Assembly: GCA_051715425.1 (NCBI GenBank) | Contig: JBPXJS010000008.1 | Span: forward strand, 434,001-498,000 | DNA: 64,000 nt | Reading direction: 5' to 3' | Source of the DNA: JAJTFA01 sp051715425 | Lineage (GTDB): Bacteria; Bacteroidota; Bacteroidia; UKL13-3 | Shown here: positions 17,987 to 27,230 of the stretch, piece after piece | How the letters are laid out: each line of letters starts with the position of its first letter | Numbering within the stretch: position 1 is the first letter of the stretch | Notes under the pieces: generated by a model | Told to the model about the DNA's origin: nothing | What the model saw: only the letters and a program-made list of their open reading frames with translations | The model's database searches: none | Program-made: the position numbers and the translations under genes

Positions 17987-19021
17987 ATGAAAATTGGGTT
18001 AAAAACATATTTCACTTTCCTTTCTACAGCTATCCTTTCTCTAGGTGCTTCAGCACAATGGCACGATGTAATCGGCAATATTGACGATGCACATGCACAA
18101 TCTACTTATTTTAATGACATGCATTTCTTTAATCCCAATTATGGATTTGCAGTAGGCGACCGTTCAACCATTTTAATGTTTGATGGTATGTCGTGGAAAA
18201 AACAACCTACACCTAAAGATGCGGCATCGGCATTTTATGCCATCAGTTTTTCTCCTGATACCAATGGATGGATTATTGGTGAAAACGCCACCTTCTTTCA
18301 ATATAATAAATTAACCAATAGCTGGGCATTCTTTAAAAATGTGGAGATCGACAAAAAAGATATCGGCAAGGATAATAAGATCATGATTGATCTGAAGAGC
18401 GTATACACTATTTCAAAAACCAATGCCTGGGCAGTTGCGGACGGACAACATATCTATAATTTTGACGGCAAAAAATGGCGTAAAATGGCATGTGAAGGAG
18501 TAACAGAACAATTATTCAGCATTCAGTTTGTAAATAATATAGGATATGCAGCAGGCGAAAACGGAGTAGTGATTAAATATGAGAATGGTAAATGGAGCAA
18601 GATGGGTACACCAACCATAAGTAAGTTGCGCTCTATATCTATGGTTGATGAAAACTACGGATTTGCTGTTGGAGAAAACGGAACTTTCCTTGTATACGAA
18701 AGTGGTATATGGAGCAAAATGTTGGTTGGAGGTGCAGAAGGACAAAGACTAAGAAGTGTATTTGCTTTAAATGATAAAAAAGCCTGGGCTGTTGGAGATA
18801 AGGGCGTAATGTTTTGTTATGACGGAAAAGTATGGAGCCCCTGCAATGATGGCAAAATGGCCAATGGAATTTTAACCAAGGTTTTATTTACAGGTGAAGG
18901 TCAGGGATGGGTTTGCGGACAGAACCGTTTTCTTAATTATGAGCTTTCCGTTGATGATGAAATCAACACCAAAAAACCAGATGCCAGCGCAAGCAGCCCT
19001 GATAAAAATGTTCCTAAGTAA
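17987..19021 (+). CDS. Secreted YCF48-like beta-propeller protein
   Basis: The 344-residue protein has a signal peptide (about MKIGLKTYFTFLSTAILSLG, then ASAQ). The rest is built from repeats with the core YGFAVGENGTFLVYE..IWSKM and KAWAVGDKGVMFCYDGKVW, which is the pattern of YCF48/BNR-type beta-propellers. Such propellers usually serve in binding; no catalytic residues are evident. A Ser/Lys/Pro-rich tail follows and no T9SS domain is seen. The upstream gap 17808-17986 is AT-rich and ends in TAAATTTG 6 bases before the ATG, which is too close to be used with confidence as a promoter. Confidence 0.8.
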   Translation: MKIGLKTYFTFLSTAILSLGASAQWHDVIGNIDDAHAQSTYFNDMHFFNPNYGFAVGDRSTILMFDGMSWKKQPTPKDAASAFYAISFSPDTNGWIIGENATFFQYNKLTNSWAFFKNVEIDKKDIGKDNKIMIDLKSVYTISKTNAWAVADGQHIYNFDGKKWRKMACEGVTEQLFSIQFVNNIGYAAGENGVVIKYENGKWSKMGTPTISKLRSISMVDENYGFAVGENGTFLVYESGIWSKMLVGGAEGQRLRSVFALNDKKAWAVGDKGVMFCYDGKVWSPCNDGKMANGILTKVLFTGEGQGWVCGQNRFLNYELSVDDEINTKKPDASASSPDKNVPK

Positions 19022-19043
19022 GCACTAATCATTACTATATATC

Positions 19044-19268
19044 CTAAAAGTCATCAGCGTGCTGGTGGCTTTTTTTATTGGCTTTATGATAATCAGCTAT
19101 TGTAGCTCTATCAAAATACCTGTCTCCAACTAACTCTTCAATAACGAAGTCGGCTTTAACTTCCTGAGCGGAATCACAAGGGTTTTCCTGTGTTTGATCC
19201 TTGCGGCAGGAAGTTAAACTTATTACAATTATGAGAAAATAAAAACATTTTAAACTGCCGGTTTGCAT
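19044..19268 (-). pseudogene. Truncated paralogue of the lipoprotein at 22844-23668
   Basis: This 74-codon frame starts with a lipoprotein signal (lipobox LTSC after a hydrophobic stretch). It then shares ENPCDSAQEVKADFVIEELV with the 274-residue lipoprotein encoded at 22844-23668, and the DNA over that stretch is nearly identical. After GDR the similarity fades (RYFDRATIAD versus RWFEGDTIGG). The frame ends in KKSHQHADDF, inside the terminator hairpin of the opposite gene. About 200 residues of the full paralogue are absent. It is most likely a duplicated and broken gene, although a short expressed lipoprotein cannot be excluded. Confidence 0.65.
19049..19076 (+). terminator. Intrinsic terminator after the YCF48-like gene
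   Basis: AGTCATCAG pairs with CTGGTGGCT (with G-T pairs) around the loop CGTG, followed by six T. It is 28 bases past the stop at 19021. The minus-strand truncated lipoprotein frame runs into it. Confidence 0.75.
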
Positions 19269-19277
19269 AACTATTTT

Positions 19278-19943
19278 CTAAGGAGACTTTGTATCTTTTC
19301 TAAAAAATCGATTGAGAGGTAAAGACATTCCTACCTGAAAAGTATGGCTTTGGAATGAGCTATTCGCTTGAGAATTTGATAAAGCAAGAACGGCTTGCTG
19401 ATATCTGTACCCAAATGACCAAGCAACCTTTTTAGGTGTCCATTTTAAACCAACTCCTGCCTGCAAGCTTATCTGGTGTCTATTAAACAAGTTGCTAACA
19501 TCATGATCAATTCCGGCTCGTTGAGGATTATGCCATGCATTTATCAAATAACTATAGGTACAACCAGCCTCAATAAAAGGGTTCCATTTCTTATTATCCC
19601 TAACCTGATAACGCAACAGCAGAGGCAATGACAGATATTGTAATTGCTGCGTTTTTTCATAAGCAGAAACAATATCTCCGGATTGATTATAGTAGTTTAC
19701 TGTACCTTGTCCGGACACTTGAAAATAGTTTAGTTCTGCGGCAAAGTATAAATTCGTTAAGCTGATTTTCCGTTCAAAAGAAAATCCAGCGCCCAAAGTA
19801 CTTCGATCTTTATTAAAAGTAGAATCATGTTGAAAAGAAGTAACATGATATGATACTGAGATTCCAAGATGTTGTGCATTTACATGACTCCATGCAATTA
19901 CAAAAATGGTTGGAAACAAGAACTTGTTAATATAACTTGACAC
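19278..19943 (-). CDS. Outer-membrane beta-barrel protein, PorT-like fold
   Basis: The 221-residue protein has a signal peptide ending HVNAQ. It is made of about eight amphipathic strands (for example FAAELNYFQVSGQ, YLSLPLLLRYQVR, ISLQAGVGLKW, VAWSFGYRYQQAV, HTFQVGMSLPL), typical of small outer-membrane barrels such as the PorT/OmpA-like superfamily. The start codon is GTG (complement of 19941-19943); no internal Met would keep the signal peptide. It follows the large T9SS gene by 23 bases and may be cotranscribed with it. Its specific role is not known. Confidence 0.75.
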   Translation of the reverse strand: MSSYINKFLFPTIFVIAWSHVNAQHLGISVSYHVTSFQHDSTFNKDRSTLGAGFSFERKISLTNLYFAAELNYFQVSGQGTVNYYNQSGDIVSAYEKTQQLQYLSLPLLLRYQVRDNKKWNPFIEAGCTYSYLINAWHNPQRAGIDHDVSNLFNRHQISLQAGVGLKWTPKKVAWSFGYRYQQAVLALSNSQANSSFQSHTFQVGMSLPLNRFFRKDTKSP

Positions 19944-19966
19944 TTAAATAATATTTGGTTAAACGT

Positions 19967-22837
19967 TCATTTTCTAGCAATCACAAATTTTTTCACTACC
20001 CTTTCCCCGTTTTTATTTGTAAGGGAGCAAAAATAGATTCCAACATCAAGGGTGCTTACATCGAGGTTAACTTCTGACTTGTTACTTGCATCATTTAATT
20101 CAATTCCCGATATGAGCAACTTTCCTGAAACATCCATAATATCTATGGTGATTGTTTCTTTTTCGCGAGCAGTAGAAATAATCAACGCAATATTATTACT
20201 TGCCGGATTAGGCATTAGCGTAAACCCATATGTTGATTTCTGTGTTATTAAAGGTGCTGGAGATTCATTATTTCCGCCTTTACCCATCACTTTACTTTTA
20301 TAAAGAGTACTAGAACAAAGCTGTGTCTCTATTTCTTCATCAGTTGCTCGTAGAGTTGCTATAGAGACATCTGGACAGCTCCAAGTATCAACATTGGTAT
20401 ATCTGGCTATATTAATGCTTGCATTAGGATGTATTTCTGTTTCCGGAGTAATATTGATTTCGGTCTCTGAAATAAGCTTAACCCCATCTTCTATGGTTAT
20501 GCCATTGCCAAGTACTATTCTCTTTGCCTTTAACCAAGTATTTTGAGTGACGATAGTATGATCAGGGATAAAAATCGTTCCATTAACAGACTGACTTGGC
20601 ATTGCAGAGGTATAACTAATATCAGCACTTTTTTTAATTCCTGCAAAACTTAAGCATGGTATCTCTGGAAATGATTCCATATCCAATAACCGAATCGTAT
20701 AAAAATCGGCAAGAAGACCACTAACCAAAACACTGGATTCTTTTCCTGACAAATCAAACATTCGATGTAACATTTTGCCAATAGATGGATTAACCCGGCA
20801 ATCTGTTGGAAGCATATTAGGACTTACAAAAGTCGAACTTATATCGTATGTAACAATTTGTGTAATAGGTTCGCTGTTTGGATTATCCTTCCTTTTGAAC
20901 TTGATTAGTAACTTAAGATAAACTGTAGGTGGGGCACCCGCAAAAAGAGTAAAAGATTGATTTGCTAAGCATGTTAGCGGTACATATTTGGTCCTGAATC
21001 GAATTACATCCAATGGGTCACTTATAAACTCAAGATCAAGGCCTGTATTTTCAATTTGGCTGATCCGCTGCTCTCTTGTTAAAACTGAATTTAAGATTCC
21101 GGAGTAAAAGGGAAAAGATGGGTTATTGGCTATATTGTCTATGTAGTTTCTTTGGTTTATTAATAATGATTTATCTCCCTTATATTCCAAAACAAAGCAA
21201 GCGTCAATCATTTCTACGAATAGACCTGCGGCTGGATTTACAATGTACTTTACATCCTCTTTAAGTTTATATTGTCTGAAAATATCGGTCTTTTCAAAGA
21301 CATCAAAAGCAGCCTTCATATCTTTATTATTCTGCACAGAAACGACTACATCAGCAGAGGCTATTTCTCCTGTGCGATGGTTACCCCAAAATTTGATGCT
21401 TGGATCACGCACAGGTTTTATCCCAACACCATTAACAGCGGGAGGCTTTATAATATTAAATACCCCAAGGTTATTATTGTATATTGGTAATAAATTCTCA
21501 TTCGATCTAAATGTTGACCCAGGTGCTAAAAAAGTAATCGGATCTTTTTGTTTTTGAATTGTAATCTTTCCATAAAGTTTTAAACTAACATTAAATACCA
21601 TGGGAGGTGATGGTTTAGAAGGTATAGCCTCTTTACCACCGCTAAAAAGAAAATCTATAACGCCTATAGCTGACCCAACATAAGGAATTGCGGATGCAAT
21701 TGATTTAACAAACTGAAAATCCTTATCAGTCTCATAATCATTTATTGAAGCAATACCTAAACTTTTTTTATATGCATCATCTGTTCGCAAAAAAGCATCC
21801 CATAATTCATATTTTTTTTGCAAATTATTTATGCCCTGATATTGTGGATTTTGTTTTACAAACTCATTAAACCATTCTGTAATCAGCTTGTTTTTATATT
21901 CCGCATTTCCCTTATCAAGCATTCCATTTATCTGACTTTTATAGGTTGTAAAGTCATTATAGCCCCGAATTGCTGATTTTCCAACTCCAAGCACCAAATC
22001 CTCGAATGAAGTTTTTCCTCCAGTTTCCCCCGTTACTCCGCCTGGATCCATTAGTACTTGATTTACATTCCCTTCAATAGTTGCTTCAACCAGTGAATTT
22101 TCTATTAGATTTGGTCTAACCTCTATCGGAGTCGGTTTTCCCAAATTCTGACAATTGCAAGGATCGTAGGATGTTTGAATCTCGCTTACTAACCATTGGT
22201 AACTGTCGTCAAAGTTTTGGATGGAATAATCATTAAGGCTCTTAAAGTTGTTTTTAGCATCGAATTCTATTAAAGTTTTTGTTATAGGATCGGCATGTGC
22301 AAAAAGCACACGCTTAGCAATGTCAACAGCTGTTTCAGCAAAACCTACTCGTAAGTATGCGCTATTAGCCTCCAATTTACCAATTAAGGCTACATATACT
22401 TTCAATCTCCCTGTATATTTATTATAGATAATAAATATAGGACTTGTTATGCCTCTACCTGGGTATACATCATTTGGTGACCCAAAATCTTTTAGTATTA
22501 ATTCACATCCATCTTCAGGATAAATGTCCTGATCCGATGGTGGTCCAGTTAATTCATAAGAAAGTGTGTTCGCATTTCCGCAACTGCTGCTATGCGGTGG
22601 TTTAGTGCAAAAATAGGGTAGCTCTACCAGGATCGAAGGAGCATTCAGATTGTCTTTTAAATATACAGGATGAACCAAGCCTGGTTTTGTCCAATCCCAT
22701 TTTTCTATATTGGCTGAATTTGGGTTATCCCATTTGGTTGTTAAGGTATTAATGTCATTCCAGCAATAATGCTGAGCTTTCAAAACAGGCTGGTAAAGAA
22801 CCAGTATGGTAATTGCTAAAAGTATAGATTTTTTCAT
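19967..22837 (-). CDS. Large secreted protein with T9SS type A sorting domain
   Basis: The 956-residue protein has a signal peptide (MKKSILLAITILVLYQPVLKA, then QH). Its C-terminal T9SS domain begins about residue 870 (GFTLMPNPASNNIALII) and ends in VKKFVIARK. The domain includes ITIDIMDVSGKLL and DVSTLDVGIYF. Between them is a long region without a family I recognise, plus a late stretch of short strands (about 770-850: FIPDHTIVTQNTWLKAKRIV, DGVKLISETEINITP) like a small beta-helix. It is likely exported through the type IX system to the cell surface. It lies 6 bases downstream of the lipoprotein gene and is probably cotranscribed. Confidence 0.75.
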   Translation of the reverse strand: MKKSILLAITILVLYQPVLKAQHYCWNDINTLTTKWDNPNSANIEKWDWTKPGLVHPVYLKDNLNAPSILVELPYFCTKPPHSSSCGNANTLSYELTGPPSDQDIYPEDGCELILKDFGSPNDVYPGRGITSPIFIIYNKYTGRLKVYVALIGKLEANSAYLRVGFAETAVDIAKRVLFAHADPITKTLIEFDAKNNFKSLNDYSIQNFDDSYQWLVSEIQTSYDPCNCQNLGKPTPIEVRPNLIENSLVEATIEGNVNQVLMDPGGVTGETGGKTSFEDLVLGVGKSAIRGYNDFTTYKSQINGMLDKGNAEYKNKLITEWFNEFVKQNPQYQGINNLQKKYELWDAFLRTDDAYKKSLGIASINDYETDKDFQFVKSIASAIPYVGSAIGVIDFLFSGGKEAIPSKPSPPMVFNVSLKLYGKITIQKQKDPITFLAPGSTFRSNENLLPIYNNNLGVFNIIKPPAVNGVGIKPVRDPSIKFWGNHRTGEIASADVVVSVQNNKDMKAAFDVFEKTDIFRQYKLKEDVKYIVNPAAGLFVEMIDACFVLEYKGDKSLLINQRNYIDNIANNPSFPFYSGILNSVLTREQRISQIENTGLDLEFISDPLDVIRFRTKYVPLTCLANQSFTLFAGAPPTVYLKLLIKFKRKDNPNSEPITQIVTYDISSTFVSPNMLPTDCRVNPSIGKMLHRMFDLSGKESSVLVSGLLADFYTIRLLDMESFPEIPCLSFAGIKKSADISYTSAMPSQSVNGTIFIPDHTIVTQNTWLKAKRIVLGNGITIEDGVKLISETEINITPETEIHPNASINIARYTNVDTWSCPDVSIATLRATDEEIETQLCSSTLYKSKVMGKGGNNESPAPLITQKSTYGFTLMPNPASNNIALIISTAREKETITIDIMDVSGKLLISGIELNDASNKSEVNLDVSTLDVGIYFCSLTNKNGERVVKKFVIARK

Positions 22838-22843
22838 ATTGAT

Positions 22844-23668
22844 TTATTTAATTCGGTATCCAATAAACATGTCGTTGTGTTTTAGCACTGTGCTGCTATA
22901 TGGTACTGTATCGGCATAACTGTACTCAATAAATATTTTATCTGTATTGGCTCTGTCTAGCCAGGCATATCCTCCTATTACAGGTATTCTCATCCCGAAT
23001 ACCCCCCCCCCTAATCCATCGCATTTTAGTCTTAGTGCTTTGGGGGAAGCGGCATCAGCAAAACTACCAATACCACAACTCTCACAAACAGATCTTAAAT
23101 TAATGTAGTAATGCGGGATTCCATTAAATACCCCGACATAAGCTGGTTTTTTGCTTTCGTTTAACCAAAAAGTATCAAGCATGCTAACAGTAAATAAGAA
23201 GCTGGGATTTGAAAGATTATAACCGCGATAGTGACCGTAAATTGGGTAATATGGTCCTATCGGAGGCGTATTACTATGGTTAGTATAGGCAGGCCAAGAA
23301 TAAAATAGCCTGTATGAAGAGTCAATCCCATCATCAAATGGAAAACATAACTTATTGGGATTTCTTTTTATAGTCAAACTTACGTCAATCCATCCCTTTG
23401 GAAAGTACGTTCTAATAAATGATTGGGTACGCAACGTTTCTGCACCAAGCACCCATTCGTATGAATCGGCCTGTTGCAGTGCTCTAAAACGAATTTTATT
23501 AGATCCACCAATGGTATCCCCTTCAAACCACCGGTCTCCAACCAACTCTTCAATAACGAAGTCGGCTTTAACTTCCTGAGCAGAATCACAAGGATTCTCT
23601 GGCGCTATATCCTTCCGGCATGCCACCATTAAGAGCAATCCAAGAAAATAGTATGTTGGTGTTTTCAT
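22844..23668 (-). CDS. Lipoprotein of unknown function (intact paralogue)
   Basis: The 274-residue protein has a lipoprotein signal (MKTPTYYFLGLLLMVAC, lipobox MVAC). The mature part contains Cys pairs (CESCGIG) and many aromatic strands, and I recognise no family. A run of ten G on the coding strand (complement of 23002-23011) encodes the GGGV in DGLGGGVFGM near residue 220. A one-base slip there would change the last 50 or so residues. A truncated copy of the first part of this gene sits at 19044-19268, on the other side of the T9SS and barrel genes. Confidence 0.75.
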   Translation of the reverse strand: MKTPTYYFLGLLLMVACRKDIAPENPCDSAQEVKADFVIEELVGDRWFEGDTIGGSNKIRFRALQQADSYEWVLGAETLRTQSFIRTYFPKGWIDVSLTIKRNPNKLCFPFDDGIDSSYRLFYSWPAYTNHSNTPPIGPYYPIYGHYRGYNLSNPSFLFTVSMLDTFWLNESKKPAYVGVFNGIPHYYINLRSVCESCGIGSFADAASPKALRLKCDGLGGGVFGMRIPVIGGYAWLDRANTDKIFIEYSYADTVPYSSTVLKHNDMFIGYRIK

Positions 23669-23685
23669 GGCTAACTGTAAGTTGG

Positions 23686-24483
23686 TTATTGTTTTGCTAA
23701 TTTACTTTTTAGCTCATCAATTTGTTGCTGTTGTTGCAATATGTATAAAGTAAGTTCTTCTACCTTTTGCAGGAGTTTTGCCTGCATTTCTCCTACCTCT
23801 ATCTGGTTGTTATTGGCGGCAACCTCTGCTGCTGCGGGCATATCAGGTAAATGTTTGTATTGATTAATAAACCCGGCCAAATCGGTTAATGGCATCAGCC
23901 TGTAGTTTTTCTCAAATACAAAATCCGGGAATGGACTGGCAAGTGTTACAATCATCTTGCGGGCATAAACGTATCCGGTATTATTTACTTTAAACAATTC
24001 AGCATTACCATCGGTAAACAATATGCTTTGCGGGGTTACACTGAAGAAATTATTTGAGCCATTATTGATAAAGAGCCCACGGGCAGAAGAATTGGTTCCA
24101 TCTGTTGTAAAGGTGAAACTGCCGGTCGGATTAAATGAAACAGCAGGCGTACCATTTGCTCTGCTCAATAAAAACTGGTTATTAAAAACATGCAATCCTA
24201 CAGCAGGAGCATTGGTTCCAATTCCTACCCTGCCTTCATAAGATACATGCAGGGGATATAAAGTACCACCCGGAACTGAGCCAAAACCGGAAGTAGGAAA
24301 CCCCGTTAAACTTAATGATAACAGCGGTTTAAAAACCGTACCCGGCATACCGGTTGCCCCACCTGTTTGTGTAATAAGAACCGGGGTGGAAGTAGAAAGC
24401 CATCCGTTTGTGGGACCTGACCATTGTGCATGAGCTCCTGATACAAGAATACATGCGAGAAAAGCGAATAAACATTTTTTCAT
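23686..24483 (-). CDS. Secreted tail-fibre-like protein with C-terminal coiled coil
   Basis: The 265-residue protein has a signal peptide (MKKCLFAFLACILVSGAHAQ). A Gly/Thr/Pro-rich region contains LHVSYEGRVGIGTNAPAVGLHVF, the pattern found ahead of chaperone or tail-fibre domains in Bacteroidota. A block YKHLPDMPAAAEVAANNNQI leads into a C-terminal coiled coil (EVGEMQAKLLQKVEELTLYI, then QQQQQIDELKSKLAKQ). The end resembles proteins with S74-like intramolecular chaperones, but the catalytic Ser-Lys pair of S74 is not evident. It is probably a trimeric fibre at the surface. It starts the minus-strand set that continues with the lipoprotein and T9SS genes. Confidence 0.65.
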   Translation of the reverse strand: MKKCLFAFLACILVSGAHAQWSGPTNGWLSTSTPVLITQTGGATGMPGTVFKPLLSLSLTGFPTSGFGSVPGGTLYPLHVSYEGRVGIGTNAPAVGLHVFNNQFLLSRANGTPAVSFNPTGSFTFTTDGTNSSARGLFINNGSNNFFSVTPQSILFTDGNAELFKVNNTGYVYARKMIVTLASPFPDFVFEKNYRLMPLTDLAGFINQYKHLPDMPAAAEVAANNNQIEVGEMQAKLLQKVEELTLYILQQQQQIDELKSKLAKQ

Positions 24484-24749
24484 ATCTGTGTTTCAATTAA
24501 GGTTAGAAAAACTCCACTGGTGGTGTCTGAATACCACTTGTGTTTATTCGAATGTAAAATTGGGTTTTCTAATTACTGAGCAGGTTAGTGTTCTATTTAT
24601 TAAAGGATAGAATCCATTTGTTTAACCTGCACTTTTATCCTTTTTTAAAATTTAATTTTTACGGGTTGCTCATTAAATACCTGCATTAAAGGGTATATGT
24701 GAATCATTTATTTTCATCAATCGAAATGATGAATGATAAAAAAACGGCA
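24484..24749. other. Intergenic AT-rich region without visible gene
   Basis: This stretch lies between the tail-fibre-like gene and the terminator of the small secreted peptide gene. It is AT-rich. I see no open frame of coding character and no RNA gene. The promoter of the downstream minus-strand genes must lie here, but no convincing TAnnTTTG box with a -33 partner was found. Confidence 0.5.
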
Positions 24750-24783
24750 AAAAAAAGGTGCCTCATTTTTGTGAAGCACCTTT
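24750..24783 (-). terminator. Intrinsic terminator of the 60-aa secreted peptide gene
   Basis: On the minus strand AAAGGTGC pairs with GCACCTTT around a 14-base loop and is followed by a T run. It lies about 24 bases past the stop at 24807. Confidence 0.8.
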
Positions 24784-24806
24784 GAAATTATTTCCAATAT
24801 GGATTA

Positions 24807-24989
24807 TTAATCCAGTACGATCTTTTTAAGCCTGGTGGAGTTGGTTGTTTTTATCTTTACCGAGTATACCACTTTTTTAAACCGGATACCATCAACATGG
24901 TGATTTCCATCATCAGATTTGGGTGTGAACCGCGCAAATCCTCCCAAACCTATTGCTGACAAGATTAAAAGCAGGACAATCTTTTTCAT
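24807..24989 (-). CDS. Small secreted peptide (60 aa)
   Basis: The 60 residues start with a hydrophobic signal-like segment (MKKIVLLLILSAIGLGGFA). About 40 polar residues follow, with many Lys (KKVVYSVKIKTTNSTRLKK). No family is recognised. It has its own terminator and is a plausible monocistronic gene. The short length leaves some doubt, but the signal peptide and terminator support it. Confidence 0.55.
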   Translation of the reverse strand: MKKIVLLLILSAIGLGGFARFTPKSDDGNHHVDGIRFKKVVYSVKIKTTNSTRLKKIVLD

Positions 24990-25097
24990 GATAACAAGGT
25001 ATTAAGTGTTATACAAATTTCACTATTCGCTTCAATGAACCATTGATTGAAAGTTCACATTCCCACATGCAGTAGAGAAAAGTGTATACAAGGCCAT

Positions 25098-25123
25098 AAA
25101 AAAAGGCCGGCAAACCGGCCCTT
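25098..25123 (-). terminator. Intrinsic terminator of the acyl-CoA dehydrogenase gene
   Basis: On the minus strand GGCCGG and CCGGCC form a perfect 6-bp stem with a TTTG loop, followed by seven T. It is placed just past the stop at 25128. Confidence 0.88.
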
Positions 25124-25127
25124 GTAT

Positions 25128-26285
25128 TTAGTCTCTTAGAATATTTCTGGCAATTACCAGTTTCTGTATTTCGCTGGTTCCTTCGCCAATGGTACAGAGT
25201 TTTGAGTCCCTGTAGAACTTTTCTACCGGAAAATCTTTGGTATAACCATACCCTCCAAATATCTGTATGGCTTCATTTGATGCCCACACACAAACCTCAG
25301 AAGCATAATATTTAGCCATGGCACTTTCTGTGGTCATCGGCTTTCCTTTCATCTTCAAATCGGCAGCCTGATAGGTTAACAACTCAGCAGCTTCAATCCT
25401 GGTTGCCATATCTGCCAGTTTAAACCCAATGGCCTGGAAATTGGAAATTGGCTGACCAAACTGATGGCGCTCTTTTGAATATTTTTTAGCGGCTTCAAAA
25501 CTGCCCTTGGCAATACCCAATGATAAAGCGGCAATAGAAATACGGCCACCATCAAGCACTTTCATGGCTTGTTTAAAACCCTCGCCTACTTTTCCAAGAA
25601 TATTGGCAGCGGGTACCCGGCAATCTTCAAATATCATCTCGGCTGTTTCGCTTGCGCGCATACCAAGTTTGTTTTCTTTTTTACCACCTTTAAAACCCGG
25701 AGTACCGCGTTCTACCACAAATGTGGTGATTCCGTTAGAATCCAGCAAGTCGCCTGTGCGTGCAAGTACAACAGCCACATCACCTGAAATTCCGTGGGTA
25801 ATCCAGTTTTTAGATCCATTAATAATCCAGTGATCCCCATCCTGTTTAGCCACACATTGCATACGCATGGCATCACTGCCGGTATTGGCTTCTGTTAAAC
25901 CCCAGGCACCAATCCATTCTCCGGTGGCCAGTTTAGGTAGCCATTGTTTTTTTTGCTCTTCGTTTCCAAATTGCAAAATATGTCCGGTACATAATGAGTT
26001 ATGTGCAGCCATAGATAGACCGACAGAACTGCATACCTTGGTAATTTCCTGAATAGCGGTAATGTATTCAAAATATCCTAAACCTGCTCCTCCATATTCC
26101 TCGGGAACAAGTACGCCCAATAAACCCAGTTTGCCCATTTGTTGCATGGTGAGTTTAGGGAAGTATTGCGCTTCGTCCCATTCCATAACATGCGGACGTA
26201 TATATTTTTCCGCAAAATCTTTAGCCATTTGAGCCACCATTTTCTGATTTTCGGTGTGCTCAAAGCTTAATCCGGTATTTTCCAT
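25128..26285 (-). CDS. Acyl-CoA dehydrogenase
   Basis: From the ATG at 26285 the protein has 385 residues (MENTGLSFEHTENQKMV...), the usual size. It has the family signatures GAWGLTEANTGSDA (FAD/substrate binding) and the C-terminal block QIFGGYGYTKDFPVEKFYRDSKLCTIGEGTSEIQ, which holds the likely catalytic Glu in EGTSE. It oxidises acyl-CoA to enoyl-CoA with FAD, passing electrons to ETF. The enzyme resembles short-chain/butyryl types, but chain length cannot be decided. The in-frame codon 39 bases upstream adds a stretch not seen in the family. Confidence 0.93.
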   Translation of the reverse strand: MENTGLSFEHTENQKMVAQMAKDFAEKYIRPHVMEWDEAQYFPKLTMQQMGKLGLLGVLVPEEYGGAGLGYFEYITAIQEITKVCSSVGLSMAAHNSLCTGHILQFGNEEQKKQWLPKLATGEWIGAWGLTEANTGSDAMRMQCVAKQDGDHWIINGSKNWITHGISGDVAVVLARTGDLLDSNGITTFVVERGTPGFKGGKKENKLGMRASETAEMIFEDCRVPAANILGKVGEGFKQAMKVLDGGRISIAALSLGIAKGSFEAAKKYSKERHQFGQPISNFQAIGFKLADMATRIEAAELLTYQAADLKMKGKPMTTESAMAKYYASEVCVWASNEAIQIFGGYGYTKDFPVEKFYRDSKLCTIGEGTSEIQKLVIARNILRD

Positions 26286-26363
26286 GAAGTAATTTAGTAC
26301 AGTTAGTTTGGTGCAATTATACAATCTTTTATACCATATTTTATGTGTATGGTTAGTGTAAAG

Positions 26364-27230
26364 TTAATTCACCCTCAGATACATGGTAATCTTCTGATAA
26401 ACAGAATCATTTACCAGCACAATGTTCTTTAGTTCTTCCATTTGTTTAAAGGGTCCGTGATGTTGGCGATAGTTCACAATGGCGTGGCTGAGTTTGTATT
26501 TAAAATAAGGATGCGTTTTCAATTCTTCCAGGGTTACGGTATTGAGGTCGAATATCCTTACAACGGAAGGATCGAGAGAGATACGACCCTTCAGATCATA
26601 TAAAATATCTTCATCAAAACCCCATAATTCGGTGAGTTGCTCCATTTTTAAAAATCCACCCAGCTTGTTGCGGTATTCCACAATACGACCGGCAGTTGTT
26701 GGACCAATCCGATAAAGGGCAACCAGTTCGGTACTATCTGCTTTGTTTAATTCCACCACTTTTGCCGTTTTTTTGCTTTTTGTACGGGTACTATCTCCCG
26801 GCAAATGCGGTGTAGCAATAACCACAAAAGGCAATAATGTTTGTTTGAGTTCATCACTGAGTCCATACAATTTCAAAAGATCAGCAGGTTTTCTCAGCTT
26901 CCCTCCTTTGCTTTGGTATTTTCTTAACGACAACACATTTTTTTCTGTGAAACCCAGGCTTTTTAATTCCTCATCAGAGGCTGTATTCGGGTCGAATGTG
27001 AATAAATCGGATGATTCCGGAATTTGGGTATCCGCACCATGATGAGCAGGCAACGGGGGTAATTCAGTGAATGTAAGTTGCAAGGGTTGAGGGCGAAGTA
27101 CCCATTTGATAGACAGGCGTACCAATAACAACAGCAACAATAAGGCAAGCAATAAAATAATACCTTTCCGCTCCTGACGCGAAAAGGTAAAATATTGTTT
27201 AATGATTGTTTTTGCCTGACCGATCATCAT
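26364..27230 (-). CDS. Membrane-anchored helix-hairpin-helix protein (ComEA-like repeats)
   Basis: The 288-residue protein has one N-terminal membrane helix (GIILLLALLLLLLLVRLSI, about residues 22-40) and then three helix-hairpin-helix units. Each has the pattern F(D/N)xNTAxxEEL...G, as in FDPNTASDEELKSLGF, LNKADSTELVALYRIGPTTA and FDLNTVTLEELKTHPYFKYK. Such repeats bind DNA without sequence preference and occur in ComEA-type DNA uptake proteins. Bacteroidota versions with three repeats are common and their function is not settled. The start overlaps the 46-residue gene upstream by 32 bases. Confidence 0.82.
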   Translation of the reverse strand: MMIGQAKTIIKQYFTFSRQERKGIILLLALLLLLLLVRLSIKWVLRPQPLQLTFTELPPLPAHHGADTQIPESSDLFTFDPNTASDEELKSLGFTEKNVLSLRKYQSKGGKLRKPADLLKLYGLSDELKQTLLPFVVIATPHLPGDSTRTKSKKTAKVVELNKADSTELVALYRIGPTTAGRIVEYRNKLGGFLKMEQLTELWGFDEDILYDLKGRISLDPSVVRIFDLNTVTLEELKTHPYFKYKLSHAIVNYRQHHGPFKQMEELKNIVLVNDSVYQKITMYLRVN

